A stretch of 64,000 nt of DNA, taken from positions 1-64,000 of the forward strand of contig OENT01000097.1 in assembly GCA_900239685.1 (NCBI GenBank), given 5' to 3'. Under the pieces are notes generated by a model. That model was not told the origin of the DNA, searched no databases, and was given only the letters and a program-made list of their open reading frames with translations. The DNA comes from Rotaria macrura (taxonomy: Eukaryota > Rotifera > Eurotatoria > Philodinida > Philodinidae). Positions 25,725-39,313 of this stretch are shown here, one piece after another. Each line of letters begins with the position of its first letter. Within the stretch, counting starts at the first letter, position 1. The translations under genes and the position numbers were made by a program.

Positions 25725-27467
25725 TCATACACTTGTCGCTATATATGTTCTTGAAGATATGGGATCGAAAGTATCATTCGTACGATGATAGATAACATCG
25801 AATGCTGGTGTTGTCGATATGTTTTCATTTCTTGATACTATTCGTCGTTTTAATAAACGATGTAAATGTTTATATGTATTACCATTACGATTCTTTTGTT
25901 GTCGAATAATGAGACATAAACTAATTATCAATATCGGCAAGAACATAATGTAATAGATTCGATGACGAAAAATGATTGATAATTGATTCTTTTGTTTTGT
26001 TATTTGTTGTTGATAGAAAAAGGATACATTATAATGTCTACCATAAATTGTTATGCCTTCATCAGGTAATATATCACATTGAAGTAGACGTTTTTCAAAA
26101 TGACATATGCGTTCTTCTTGTGTTAAAATATATAAACTTGAATTTGAATAACAATGCGGTGTCGATGACATGTATGATTTATCTAAATGACGATATAAAT
26201 AACGAAGTGTACACGAACAATCACTTAAATTCTTTGAAAACTGTACAAATGTTTTAAGATTTGTAAGTGGTGAAAATTGAACAAATGTACAAAAATGATT
26301 TTGATCATCTAATTCAAAATTATAACTTTGATTCAATAATAAAACATCGGTATGCATATGAAGAAACGCATATGGATCAAGACGAAGAATTTGATGGCCA
26401 AGATTTAATTCTTTTAAATGATATAAATTTAAAAAAGCATTATTTTCAATGGTACTTATGCCATGTAATACTAAGTATTCTAATTGATTTAAATGTTCAA
26501 ACATTCGAGATACTAAATTCTGTATTGAGCGTGAAAATAATTTTAATGAGCGTAATTGTGGAAAACGCTGGGCTAAGTCACGACTATTAAATGAACGAAA
26601 ACCACCGACAACATTATAATTCTCCAATGTTAATTCATGTAGTGAATGAAAAACAATTGGAAAATGTTTACCTTGCAGTTGACGAACACTAATATCTTTA
26701 ATTGAAAGTTTATAAATTTGAATGATAAATGAAGATTTTGTATTAGTAGATGGAAGAAAGCCAGTAAACGATGGATTGTCGATAATTAAATGACGGATAG
26801 ATATTGATTGATAAAAAAAATCTATTGGTATTTTTGGATTAGTATTAAGTAATTTTAATTCATAACAACTCAATTTTGAAAGAGCTCCACTAGCATAATG
26901 AAGTGACGGAGAATTAAGAAATGAGACAAGAAGTTGATCATGTGAATCCGACAAACTCAACTCTTCAAATATACCTAGATGACAAAGAACTAACGACATG
27001 AAAATTGATGACAATAAAAAAAAAACAAACAGAAGTTAACCTGATTCAGTATGTTGTACATTGACAAATGCAATAACATTACGATTGTTTGCTTTATGTG
27101 TTTGTTTTACACTTTGAGTTTCAAAATGAACGAAATGGAATGCTTTACTTGGTATATTTGGATAATTTGCAAATGTCAACGTACGAAAACGATAATAGAA
27201 ATATTTTAATTGTTCAAATGTTAATGTTTTGTTTTCTTTCATATGATCATTCGAATATGTACAAAATAAATCTTGATTTGATGATAGTTGTGGTTTCGAT
27301 AAATAACTCGTATCAATAAGGGCAAACAAAGGAAAATTAGTACATTTACACATGGTTAAAAATTGACATTCATTTCCATTGACATATAAGAATCTTGAGA
27401 AAATATCAAGATGAAAGAAAAAGAAGAAAAAAACCGAAACACATTGCATTGGTATGTTCACCATCAA
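25725..27467 (-). CDS. Leucine-rich-repeat type I membrane protein
   Basis: Two exons on the minus strand, 27467-27041 and 26974-25725, joined by a 66-nt intron with matching phase (about 558 residues). The N terminus has a strongly hydrophobic signal (VSVFFFFFFHLDIF) and a Cys-containing cap (CQFLTMCKCTNFP). Irregular LRRs follow (LRSLKLFSRSIQNL, LEYLVLHGISTI, LKELNLGHQILRL). An LRRCT-like cap has CSCTLRYLYRHL and further cysteines. One transmembrane helix lies near the C terminus (IMFLPILIISLCLII), then a basic tail of about 50 residues. The topology therefore has LRRs outside the cell and a short cytoplasmic tail, fitting an adhesion or receptor-like role that I infer only from architecture. 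The stop is 109 nt from the end of the convergent coiled-coil gene. Confidence 0.8.
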
Positions 27468-30400
27468 TTAATATGTGTTAATACTAATGAACACATGTCT
27501 AAAAACAAAGAATAACATCATCAAACATAGAATATGTTTATCTATGCTTCTTGTGCACAAATACTGTATTCAGTTATAATAAGTGATAACCATCACTCTG
27601 TGTTTATAGGCATGGAGTTATTAAAGAAGAGAGAGATGTTATGCATTCCAAGGACTATCATATACAGATGAGCGAGCTTATAATGAAAGGGATCTTCATT
27701 CTAAATCTCAGCAAGGACGCGTTATTATATTCAGTTCTCAAGGAAATGAAAACGTATGGAGCCATTAGTCTTATACGCCTATTGTCAGCTCGATTATTTG
27801 CTCATTTTCATTTCGAGAAGAAAAAAGAGAAAAGAAAGAAGCATACTCCCGACTCTCTTTCTCATATGTTGAGCACATTTTCTTCTGGCGGTCTATTTCG
27901 TAATCATGTTTCCTTTGCTCACATATTCTCTTTCTTTCTCTAAATTACTCTCTTTTTTTTCTTTTGTCTTTCTATGTTATTTTTTTGTATGGATACCAAA
28001 CTGCTAAAACAGTTTGATGGTGAACGCTGTCGTAGTTATCATCATTATTGTTGTCGATTAGTCTGCATGAAACGTAAAAGAAAAAAGAAATTCACTAAAA
28101 TTTTGATACTTGAGTACGTCTAGTTGTGTACTCATATTTGTACATTTATTGCTGTACATGTACATACACACAAGACGTTTACACTTTTCTATCGTGCATG
28201 TATTCTATTTTAAAAGTGTAACGTCTTTGAAAGTCATCATTGTATTAATAGGTTTCTTATTACATCATATACAAATGTGATACATTGATTCATATATTAT
28301 TCTACGTTAATGAAGAAAAATATAATTTTTTTAAATTCAAGGATGGTAAGCATCCGGTTTTAATGTGTGTATGTGTCTTAGCTCATAATTAAATATGATT
28401 GTCAAGACGAAGGGATCGATCAGTGCCTGTTAATGACTTTTCTGGAATTTCGGATGAAAGCAAGAAAGGCGTAAATGTTGCAAGGTCATTGAAAAATGTT
28501 AACAACGATAGTAATGTACCGTGTAATTATGCTAGTCTTGTCATATAACTACTACTCGTAAAGATTGGTAGAACGATAAAATCCCACAGTGTAACAACAG
28601 CATGAGACTATAAACATGTTGTTCCGTTTTGCGTCAAATCGAAGTATCTTTCTGCCAACAGCAACATATTGATTTGCGATTATCAATGGCATCAAAAATG
28701 AGTTGCCTATTCGAGAAAATTGACGTAATATCCTGTCATCGTTTGTCGGAAGTGCCAATGGAGCAGTACTTGAATGTGTTATGCATAGTTGCGTGATGTG
28801 ACGGTTAAATTGAATTTAACAGTTGTCACGTCGATATCGTTCGTTAATGAATTTCTTTTCTTATGGTTACTTACTTATTTATTTATATTAGACGTTGAAG
28901 AATCTTTTTCTTCTTCTAGTATTGTGATTTTATTAATACTTTAGTCATCGACATAAAATAGAAATCTCAAAGTTAACTTGAAGCATTAAAACCCCTTGAA
29001 TCACATCTTGAAAATAAAACCTTGACTTACAGCAGATACTCATATGTCATCGATGATATAACGTTAGATAAATGCGAGCAATAAAAGTATATTTAAAACG
29101 GTATATCGATCTGGATTTCAAAATAAATTTATGCATTATGATTCGGAACATTAAATTGATTCGATGTTTTCTAATTACTTTTTTTCAATCATCGCTTACA
29201 TAATTTTACAGATGTTCAATCTATTTTAATTGAATGCGATCAATGAGAGTTGTCAAATCTCGGCTGGTGAATATAATCATGTAATAGACAACTTTTTAAG
29301 ACAGATGATCATAGTTAATACCACTTTTTTAATTAAATAGTTTTCTTTTGACAGATTTCTTTCGTGCCTGTTTTAACCCATTTGAACACGATGAGAATTA
29401 TAAATGTAGATCACTTAGATGGTTAAGAGAAAAATAGTAAGAATATTAAATTTTGCAATCATCATGTAGTTGTGAATGTAGTACGATGACATGAAAATAG
29501 GAAAAAAAACGAACATATTCATTAACATTAGTGAGAAATGAAGTAGATACAGTGAGAAGTCACTATGTATAATAAAAAGCAAGCACTTCAGTTTATTGTC
29601 TTTGAAAATGATCAAGAATTGATACAGCATTAAAAACTCTTTTGACACACAAGTGGTATATTGTTTGCATTTAATATAAATTATCGAGTGTTGCAATTGA
29701 TATACAAATGATATAGAGACGCTAATGAAACCTTTTCAGAACTCATCGATTACGACCAGTAGATCATAGATGTACTTTAATTGCAAGATTAGATCGAGAA
29801 AAAGAAACAAAGTGATGGATGCGGAAAAAAAACTCCTTGTTGGTAGATCACTAACGAAGTTCTTAGGAATAGAAAAATCCGTATGTGTTTCGAAATAAGC
29901 ACCTTCTCAGATCTAGCACAAACGGCACTCACACGAGATGGAAAACGTCAGAAATGGTTTCTGATAGATGATTATTTTCAGTCATTATTTTAAATGGTAA
30001 AACGGATAGACGAAACGATGAGTGGTTATATACAAAAAAAAAAGAATGATGAATTACGAGTGCATGCAGCAAAACAGGATGTCACTCTTTGCCGCTCTAT
30101 GACTTCTTCAGGTCATGTAAGAAGTCACTACTCATAATCGCACTAGTTCAAATGTATTTGTAAAAAAAATCGTCTTTTTATCCATGAACACCGATTGAAA
30201 TGTGAAGAGGAAAAGATTGATTACAAGTGCGCATACTCCTATTTATGTCCAACTGTGTCTTGTATGTGTTTTTATAGTTTATTGACCTTTATTACAGATT
30301 GACAATATTTATTTTTATTGAGGGTCAACCTTCTTGAATGCGAATAATGTGTTTATAGCTGTAGACATAGGTTACAATTTCTGAATATTTATCGAATAAA

Positions 30401-33400
30401 AGAATTCCTATCTAATCACATACATATGTGACATGTAATATGAGATATTTGATCAATTACTATAAATAGTACATGTATCAGTTATTAAACTATTTCGTTT
30501 TCTATAACAAAGTTAAGAACTAATTGAAGTAGAAAAAATAACATCATGAACAAGTAAAACTTGGGTAAATACGTATGATTGTTTTGATGATATTTCATCA
30601 TATAGCGAATCTATAATACATACGATTGATTTCTGATACATGAGAAATATTCGATAGAAGATCTCTTTAAGGTCTTCACTAGGTCATCACTTGACTGAAT
30701 GAAATGAACTCAGTGATTAGGTTTTAATAATTTCTATGTCTCAAAGTTATTGCATATGGAGCTGAATGCTAAGCAAATACATGTATCTCTGTAACACAAG
30801 GTAGTTTGAGTATTTTTCTAGTTCGTTATAATTGTTCGGTGTTTTTAAACTTTCGACAAGTTTATTGTTTGTTGACGATGGAAAACATTGAACGTTAAGA
30901 TTATGACTAAATCTGGATTATAAATAGTAGATATGTGAGTACTGTCCTCATTAAGTTTATACTTGTTTGTTCCTAAATGAATGCTGTTGTTTTAGAGAAA
31001 ATATATTGAAATCATAATTCACTTATAACATTTTAAATGACTATCTATTAACACTGATTTTAATTTTAATTTGACATGGTTTAAAAAAGATAGTAAATAA
31101 TATTAAGAGGAGATTCATCAGCAAATAGGAATAGATCTTGAATTGATAAAAACAAAAAGATTAAAATTTTTCTTTTCTGTAGTGAGATGTAATACATATT
31201 TTATTCTCGTTAGTCTTACGGGGGTATCAACAAATATTCACTTGATGCCTATTCTAAGTTGACGACATTGCAAACAAAATCCTAGTTTTCTCTATTTTCA
31301 ATTTTGAAAAATGATAATAATCAATACTACCACCATATTTGACCACAAGGATCGTTGTGTATGTATACGTATTTATTCATGTTGTGTCCAACTCCGTAAT
31401 ATGTTTAGATCAATCCAAAAATGTGATCGTTTTCAATCAATAATTTCATTCTTCAGATTTCTAATTAAAAAAAAACGTAAATGAACATTCATCACCTACA
31501 AAATGTCATATTTTTGGCTCTCGTATTTCTAAGAGTTCTTTCATATCAACAGTATCAATAGAAGGAAAATGTACTTTCACTGGCATGTCAACCGTGCATA
31601 AGTTCTAATTACAAATAATATCGACGATTAAAATTTACTTGTCCATGAACTATAAATGATTGAGATTTTCTAATTCAGAAACAAGTAGCCTTTTCATCTT
31701 TTCTATTCTCTGTCTGATGCCTTCTAATTATAATACAAGGTTCATCAATCATGTAACATATGTATTTTTTCAACTGCTTCATTAATAACAGCTACCAAAA
31801 TGACCTTTCGAAATAAGAATAAAATATTTGTTTTTTTTTAGACAAACGAGTTTCTATTCTTTTACATAATGATTTCTCTTTGTATGCATCAAAACTGTGA
31901 TGTAATTTAATGATGACGATAAAACTTGTTGTTGAGGGCATTACTGCTCGAAGTCATGAATGACGAAACGTACGAAATCCCATATTGCTCATTCAATGCA
32001 AGTCTGTCACATTCATAAAATAGACCCTTACGGTTGATTACTTTTCATGCATAGAAACAGTTTCATGGCGATTCATCGAAAATCAATTGCAAATGAAATG
32101 TTAGACGCCCTTCAGCGAGAATAAAAATTAAGAGCTTTCAGTTTGTTTGAAATATTATCGATGAAAAAATGTATGAATCATTAAAACTTACAAGTTTTTT
32201 AATGAAAAATATCAATTCTTGTTCAGTATAGTTTTCAAATGATTTTGCATAAATTAAATAGTGCTTTGGAAAAATTTCTTCAATTTAAATATTAATAAAA
32301 TTTGCAGAATCGAAACTAGTACTATCAAATAGACAATACTACGATAAAGTAAATCTTTTGATAATTGGACCTTATCTATTTTTGTTTTCAACAGAATTGT
32401 ACAGTTCTTATTAAAAACGGCACCGAAAGATATACTCATTGATATACTTTTTATTTGTTTCTCTATATCACCAGAAGAATTTGATTGGCATCTGTCATAT
32501 TTTTACGTGTCATATTTATGTTTTAGCTATTTATCAAATGCGATGTCATGTTGTTCTACGGTCAAATAGGAGTGCATAATATAATAGAGTAAAATCTATG
32601 AACTTTTATTGGATTAAGTTCATCGAGTATGCTTCCATTATAATTAAATAAAATATGTAGCTACTTAGATCATCGGCAGAATTCCGTTTTACAAGCTGTC
32701 GTAATAGTTCGTCGAACTTATTTTACGATTACGTACTTAATTATGATGTTGATGCTTCGACGATTGATTGCATCATATAAACTACATCTCAATTGAAATG
32801 ATATTTTTTTCTCAGAGTGAACGATGTCATTCTCATTCATCATAAATAATAATCAACCAATGTTGGTTGTATCCCTTTACTATGATTGCTACTTTATTTA
32901 TTCATCGAAATTCTTGTAAATCATTTATCAAGAATATTCGTCGATGTACTACTATGTGAATTTGATTTCCTAAATTGATGTCATGTGTGTATCTGGGCAT
33001 AGAATTATATTAGGATTCAAAGCACATCGTTTCTTATCTAACTCGTCTCATTTTTGTTGTTTGTCATGTTGTGTGATATAGAAAATGAAAATAAATTATT
33101 ATCTCACGCGCTTCCATTAGTTTTGAGAACAAGTTGATAAATATTGTTTGAAGAATTGATGTGATTCTGCCACTTGAACTATGACGCAAAGATTGATTGA
33201 CTTTTGCATTTCGCTTTCGAAACATAAATGATGTGAGATAATTGATTTTCAATCTTTAGTTTTACTTCAAAACATAATCCAAGCACGATGACAATTCTCC
33301 AGGTGAGAGATCCAGTAAAGTTCAGAAACATATTACTGTATCGTAATTAGTCAATCTACTTTTACTATTAAATACGTCTTTGGAAACAAGATATGCATTA

Positions 33401-34110
33401 ACAATCTGATGATGTGTAACTCATCGGGGAATTTATGATAAAAGTCATGCAAGACATCTCAAGTTATAATAAATTGATGAACAATAATCTTTTATCATGC
33501 ATACCAGTGATTGACCTCAAGTCTTTATCTAGATTCCAATTTGTACTTGCTAAAACATTGTTTTCTTCTGTGTAAGAATGATAAAAAATTGATGGCAAAA
33601 TCGAGTACATGCATGCTATCAGCAATTATAAACACATGCTAAAATCATAATTATATACTCTTGCTGGCATCATTGTTGACATTGAAATACTGCCGTAGAA
33701 CAAGAGCAAAGAACATCATTATTCTTGATTTGATTTTCAAGACAGAAAAACGATTTGAGACCATTACTTTTATTAAGTGCTTACAAAAATAGTAAATAAT
33801 ATTATTAGCCGATGTACATGAATATTATACCATAGTAGAGCTAGAATATATATTTATTAGTTAGAGTCGGTCTCAACAGAAATAACTAACAAGCCTGCAA
33901 TAGTTAAGTGCTAGATATACATCATCACACTAATGAGGAAGCATGACCTCATGCTATTCGACAGATGGATTTAGCTTTAAGATATCTATCCGTGCAATGA
34001 CTTTTCCATTGATATCATGAGTAAGAATATTGTACCACACATACAGCATAAAAGTAATTCTCAAAAGAACTTGATACATTCGAATATAGTTCTAAAAGAA
34101 AGGCGGTCTT
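27468..34110. other. Gene-poor 6.6-kb region
   Basis: A+T-rich DNA with scattered short open frames (60-100 codons), none with a recognisable motif or matched splice sites. A 44-codon frame from 27991 begins MDTKLLKQFDGERC and looks somewhat exon-like but has no supported partner. I found no RNA gene, no long repeat and no transposase remnant. It probably holds regulatory DNA of the LRR gene upstream and the 3' flank of the PAICS-like gene. Confidence 0.5.
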
Positions 34111-35733
34111 CTATTGATTATTCATTAACATTCCACTATTCGTCTGAACTGTTTGTACGGTTGCTAACTGTTGATCAGCTCTTATTAGATCCATGTATTT
34201 TTTAAAGCGTCGTCCACGTTGTTTCGTCCATAGTTTCCAATCATGCATAGCAAGTATCTGTACGACATTCTGTATCGCACTTGATATCGAAAATACAATT
34301 GTAAAGAGCAATGTATCACTTGATGAATATGAATTCGTATCAAATACATTGTTCGGTTGTTCTTTATTGAATAACGAACAATGTATGACTGGATATTGTG
34401 AATTCGATGATAGGGACATAGCAAGACCATTGTTTATACTTCCAAGTGTAACGAAAACCGTTGGCCGACAGTGTTCATAGGCATAATGTGATAGAAATTT
34501 TAATATTGTTTGTGTCGATTTAAATATTGACAAAAGACGAATATCAGTTTGAATGTTGTATATCTCATTCAGAGTTGTTTTCAATTTTTGTCCATGCTCG
34601 ATATCATGCAATGATGAACATACGATAATGCAACGATTTATTGTCGTAGGTAAAAATGATGTTGAATATATATTGAAAGATAAGGCTTCTTTATCGATTT
34701 CAGCGACATCATAGTTAGAAATAATAATCGATTCTTTTTCTTCATCATTTGATGAGGCTGATACAATGTTATTTGTGGATGATTTGTTGGTATGTAAGTC
34801 AAGTATATCTCTTAATGCACTGTTGATCCAAATAAGATTTTCTTGAATGAGATCATGATTCATTGGAATCGTTTTTTCAATGGGTCGTAGTAGATGCCAT
34901 GTATCAATATCAAATGTATTTGCAACGACAATCTCTTTTGTTGCTGTAGTTGTTATGCCGAATTCTATTTTGAGATCAATTAATTGGCAATGTTTTTCAA
35001 TCATCCATACATGTTCTAGGACATCAAATACAACAGAACATATTTCGTACATATATTCAATATCTGTTTTTGAAAGTTTAAGATTTTCAACAATAATATT
35101 TGTATTGAGTAATTGTTCATAGGACCATAATGATGAAATACATTCATCAACATCAGAATCATCATCATTTAAATGATTTTCACTATTGGATTCAATATTT
35201 TCATCGAGATTTGCTAAAGTTGCTCGTCGATAAATAATCGGATGACGTTTATAATATATTTCAATGATTGGTGGTATAAAACGATGTCCATTTAAAAATT
35301 CTGAATGACGTTTAACATACGCAGCGTCTGCTGTACGACGAATAATCCATAATATTGGTATCATTGTGCATCGTTTTCCAAAAAATATATCTGGTAGAGT
35401 ATGTGAAGCAACATAGAATATAGGTATAGATGCTTGACGTAAAATTTCATAGGCACACGTTGTTATCGATGTTACTAATGCACCTTTACTTACAATATCA
35501 TTTGTTAAATTAGAACTATTACTACGAGTTAGTGGTTGGTAATTTAAGCGACATGAACTATCAAAACTTGCTCGACGACTACCAGGAATATTTAATGTAG
35601 AATATAACGAATCATAATCATCTTTTCGATGAATACAAATAAGATTAGGTTGATCAAGCACGGAATAAATAGTTTTCGATTTTCCATCGAATAATTTTTG
35701 TCCGATTATACTTTGTAACGAGGATGAAGCCAT
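34111..35733 (-). CDS. PAICS: PAICS-like protein with degenerate active sites
   Basis: PAICS joins SAICAR synthetase to AIR carboxylase in purine synthesis. This single-exon, 540-residue frame aligns end to end with it (human PAICS is about 425). Synthetase landmarks: GQKLFDGKSKTIYS (human GKKLYEGKTKEVYE), CTMIPILWIIRR (CEMIPIEWVCRR), SSLWSYEQL (PQWSEEQL) and LIDLKIEFG (LVDMKIEFG). Carboxylase landmarks: CSSLHDIEHGQKLK (MGSTSDLGHCEKIK), LGSINNGL (AGRSNGL) and YPVIHC (YPVISC). Several essential positions differ: RRIATGS is RRTADAA, the GSTSD loop is CSSLHD, and SAHK is SIFK. Insertions occur around residues 45-80 and 170-200. I infer a paralogue that has lost one or both activities. The frame is long and intact, so it looks selected rather than decaying. 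The start was chosen because MASSSLQ directly precedes the GQKLFDGK block. Confidence 0.85.
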   Translation of the reverse strand: MASSSLQSIIGQKLFDGKSKTIYSVLDQPNLICIHRKDDYDSLYSTLNIPGSRRASFDSSCRLNYQPLTRSNSSNLTNDIVSKGALVTSITTCAYEILRQASIPIFYVASHTLPDIFFGKRCTMIPILWIIRRTADAAYVKRHSEFLNGHRFIPPIIEIYYKRHPIIYRRATLANLDENIESNSENHLNDDDSDVDECISSLWSYEQLLNTNIIVENLKLSKTDIEYMYEICSVVFDVLEHVWMIEKHCQLIDLKIEFGITTTATKEIVVANTFDIDTWHLLRPIEKTIPMNHDLIQENLIWINSALRDILDLHTNKSSTNNIVSASSNDEEKESIIISNYDVAEIDKEALSFNIYSTSFLPTTINRCIIVCSSLHDIEHGQKLKTTLNEIYNIQTDIRLLSIFKSTQTILKFLSHYAYEHCRPTVFVTLGSINNGLAMSLSSNSQYPVIHCSLFNKEQPNNVFDTNSYSSSDTLLFTIVFSISSAIQNVVQILAMHDWKLWTKQRGRRFKKYMDLIRADQQLATVQTVQTNSGMLMNNQ

Positions 35734-36586
35734 TTCATATACTTATCTATTGTTCTACTATCATTTAATTTCTTCCTTTTAATACTGATAAATTAAAGGT
35801 TTTTTCTTTCTTCAATCCGATGTGAGTACTATCGATTCGTCGTACGAACTATGAGTATAATAAAATGAGTGCTTGTAGACTACTAATAGATAAAAGGAAC
35901 TTTGCCTTACTGTTTTCTTATCGACCTTCGTTTTTTTTTTGCTGTAGTTGATGCGTTTTGGATCGTCAGTTAATTGATTTGTCTGTCTGTGTCCTCGTCT
36001 TTTGTATAAATAACTTATAGACCAGATGGAAAGATAAAAGGTTAGAACAGAAATTCCACTTGATTAGCACTGATTTAAAATATTTGTGTTATCAATTGAT
36101 TTTTATGAATAGATATTATTTTCAAATTATTACTTAGCTCTTATGTAAATAAGAAAAATCGAAATGTTTAATTTATACTTATGTTCTACATGATTTAGAA
36201 TCATTCTGTTCTTCTGTACAGCAAACATACACAAATCTATTCATGTTATTGAGAGGAAAGAAAACACTATGACAATAGAGATAAACATAACATTTACTAA
36301 CTATCAAGCTGTCTATAGATTATTCATCGGAAAATGTCTTAGACATGGTCTAAAGAGATTTTCATTCTACGATACATACTGAAATGTCAATCTCATTATT
36401 TTCATATCAGAGAGTTAAATATGATGCGTATTTATTGAGATTTGTATTACAAACGAGATTTTCTCCTAATGATATTCAAAGCTTTATTTTCGTGATTTTT
36501 TTCTTGTTGATCTAAGTTATAAAATATGCAAGTATCTTTAATTATTTACAAAATAAATGTAGCTGTTCAAAATTACAGTTGATGCT
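35734..36586. other. Intergenic DNA upstream of the PAICS-like gene
   Basis: About 850 nt of A+T-rich DNA between the PAICS-like start and the stop of the scramblase-like gene (both minus strand). It should contain the PAICS-like promoter. No gene or repeat was recognised. Confidence 0.5.
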
Positions 36587-39313
36587 TTAATCGATTAATT
36601 GAGTCTTGATTTCTATAATACACAAAAAGAAACAATAATGGCAGGCAAATTCTTTAAATAGACAGTTACATACAAGAATGAGCGCACTGATTAATAATAC
36701 TGCTTTAGTTTCAACTTTCATATCGTGCGGAACTACAACAAATTCAAAACCATAAATATCAACGACTTTATGATTATAGTTATATATATATATATATGTA
36801 TTTGTAGAACAAACGAATACCTTTCACGGTGACAGCATTTCCATATGCTGATCTTTCTGAATCAGTAGAAAACGGATGAATATGTCCGATACATGTTGTT
36901 GCATCCGTATCCAATATAGCGAATTCCGGTACAAGATGTTGAATTTTGCCTCGTATATGACTTTTACGTAAAGTTAGACAAACAGTGCGTTGATGTCTGT
37001 CATCGTATAAACCATAACATACTTTACGAAAGGCCAAACTACAAAAACAAAACAATCAAAGAAGAATTTAAAAGAAAAAGAAGCGTTTACGCTGATTATT
37101 TCTTTTCTTTCTGTGTAATCAGATATTCATTATCAGTACAGAAAGACATGCTAAGAAAGAGATATCATCAATACCGAAACTGAAAAGTTTTTGTATTGTA
37201 CATTTGTAAAATTTATATAGAAACTGTACCGAGTTCTCTTTTTCGAAGAAAACTGCCACTGTTTTGTAACATTGAACTTTTGTTTATCACGAATTTTTAT
37301 ATTGTTCTTTTAACTTTTTGTACAAAATGAACTAAACAAATATGTTTCTGTAGAAGAAATCATTTTCTCTTGATTTGAAATTAAGAAAAAGAGTCATCAT
37401 AATCTGAAGTTTTGTGAACATCAAAGGGTCAGAAAATTTTTCATTACCATGAAGTATTTGATTAGACCAACAATGGTTGTTAGAAGTACTGTTTTCTCGA
37501 AAATATCTTCCGAGAAAAAAACAACAGTACCCTACCATAGTAGGTGGTCAACCATTAATCATGTCATGGAATTGACGAATTATATTGGTTTTACGTCGAG
37601 ATTTTACGCATCTGCGTATGTTTTTTTCATTATGTTTGATTATAGTGCATACTAAAAACGTAGAATTTTGATTGATGAAGAGATTTCATGTCCATGAAAA
37701 ACCAATTGTTCTAACTCGAGAATCTATTGAACTTATATAAAGATCTTACACGTTTAAACCTTAATGTTTAATCAGTATTCTCTAATGAATGATCGAGAAA
37801 TGAAGACCTTTCAATGCAGAAAATAGTCTCAATCAATTGATGTTTACCGACTACTGGTGAATCTTTATTACATAGCCATCGTATGTAATTAGTACACATC
37901 GACAAAGGATATTGTTGAAGTCGAATTTCGACACTCTATCCGAATCGTAGATCTTTGATGATAAAACAGATTGATATTGAACGTCGATATAAAATAACGG
38001 CAAATGTATTCATATCAATCACTTATCGACTATTGTCATAACATGATTCTCTAATACACAAATATAGAGCGCATGGTATTGATTATGAATATTTTTTCGG
38101 TTTTTGCCACAAACATTATCATAGCTAAAGAGTTGAATGTGTAGTATATTGACTGCAGACAAATATAGCGTTTTTGCGTGCTTATTCTTCGAACTGATTT
38201 TAGCTCTGACATAGTAGTTACAATAGTTAACGACGTATTTACTACGTGTGCCAGTTAAACATAAACAATGAATCAAACCATGCGTGAAATAAAACTATCA
38301 GTTTCTCTCAGTCTATTTTTATTGTTACTTTCACAAATAGACTGACGAAATGAAAATAGTGCATACATGGATGAACCAGCCAGTGCATATGTTTTCACAT
38401 GTCGGTTCTCTGAGTAGTTACTGTATATTGATTGGTCTTGACTTTTGTAGTATTAGATAAAGAATATTTCAATCCTCATCGTAGATTTATTCTCTGATAT
38501 TTAAAAATTTATTTAAGATTTGCAGTCTGTCAAAAACTCGACGACTACCCTACTCAATTAGTCGATGGCCCACTGTTTTTCTCATTTACAAGAACAGTAG
38601 AATGTTTTCAAATGAATCGAACTGTTTTCAGACTCCATATTAATACAGAAATTGAAACAGCTATTTCATTGTTCTATAAGTTGTCCATTTTATTTATAAA
38701 TTCTCTTAACTAGACGCTACTTAAGATACCTCTTCTGAATCGATCCTATTGAATGATTTCCATAGGGATATATTCCTGCACATCGAACATTTTGTTTGTA
38801 GCATACTTTGCATAAATGTGGAAGACGTGTGTGATTGAACTCAAGTATAGCCTAATATAAGAAAAATTGTAATTCGAATACATTAAATTAAATTAAATCC
38901 TATATCTACTTCTTTTGTTTGAGGTTTGTATAGAGTTACGTTTTGGCTAAATATTGATTTCATCCTGGATGAATTCGATTTATCACCTACAAATAAAAAT
39001 AAATTTATATTAGCATCATTAATTGGATTCGCACCAATGCGATAATCGAATAGAGTTTTATTTAATCGTGATACGATTTTTCCACATTCTACAGCTTGTA
39101 TACCATGGTCAGTAATCCCTTAAATAATACAAAGCACTTCTATCAATGGCACAACTTTACTAATCTTACCAGATAGGAAAGGTTTAATAATGCATTCCTC
39201 TTCCTTATTTAGTATAGCCAATAGTTTTGTTGTATCAATATCATTAGATTTTTCATCAGTTGCCATGAGATAATGTGTATTCGGGGTGCGACAATTAGTT
39301 ACTTTTTCCTTCA
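36587..39313 (-). CDS. Divergent phospholipid scramblase-like protein (5' end not found)
   Basis: Scramblases move phospholipids between membrane leaflets. Six minus-strand exons join in phase: 39313-39170, 39118-39035, 38986-38910, 38851-38730, 37038-36821, 36765-36587. The evidence is the C-terminal pattern. FAILDTDATTCIGHI matches the family's FEIKSLDEQCVVGKI, and DIYGFEF followed by HDMKVETKAVLLISALIL matches [26 protein letters not shown], the calcium loop and membrane helix. Upstream, LPHLCKVCY sits where scramblases have their palmitoylated cysteine cluster. The calcium-loop acidic residues are only partly kept. A strong donor-like GTATGT at 36673 could add another 3' exon; without it the frame stops at 36587. 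The first exon has an open phase, so coding sequence is missing upstream, possibly near 39621-39815. The exon 4 to 5 intron is 1.7 kb. Confidence 0.68.

Noticed and set aside
27641..27943. 100-codon plus-strand frame
   Set aside because: No motif, no splice partners, and a low-complexity basic and hydrophobic composition typical of intergenic reading.
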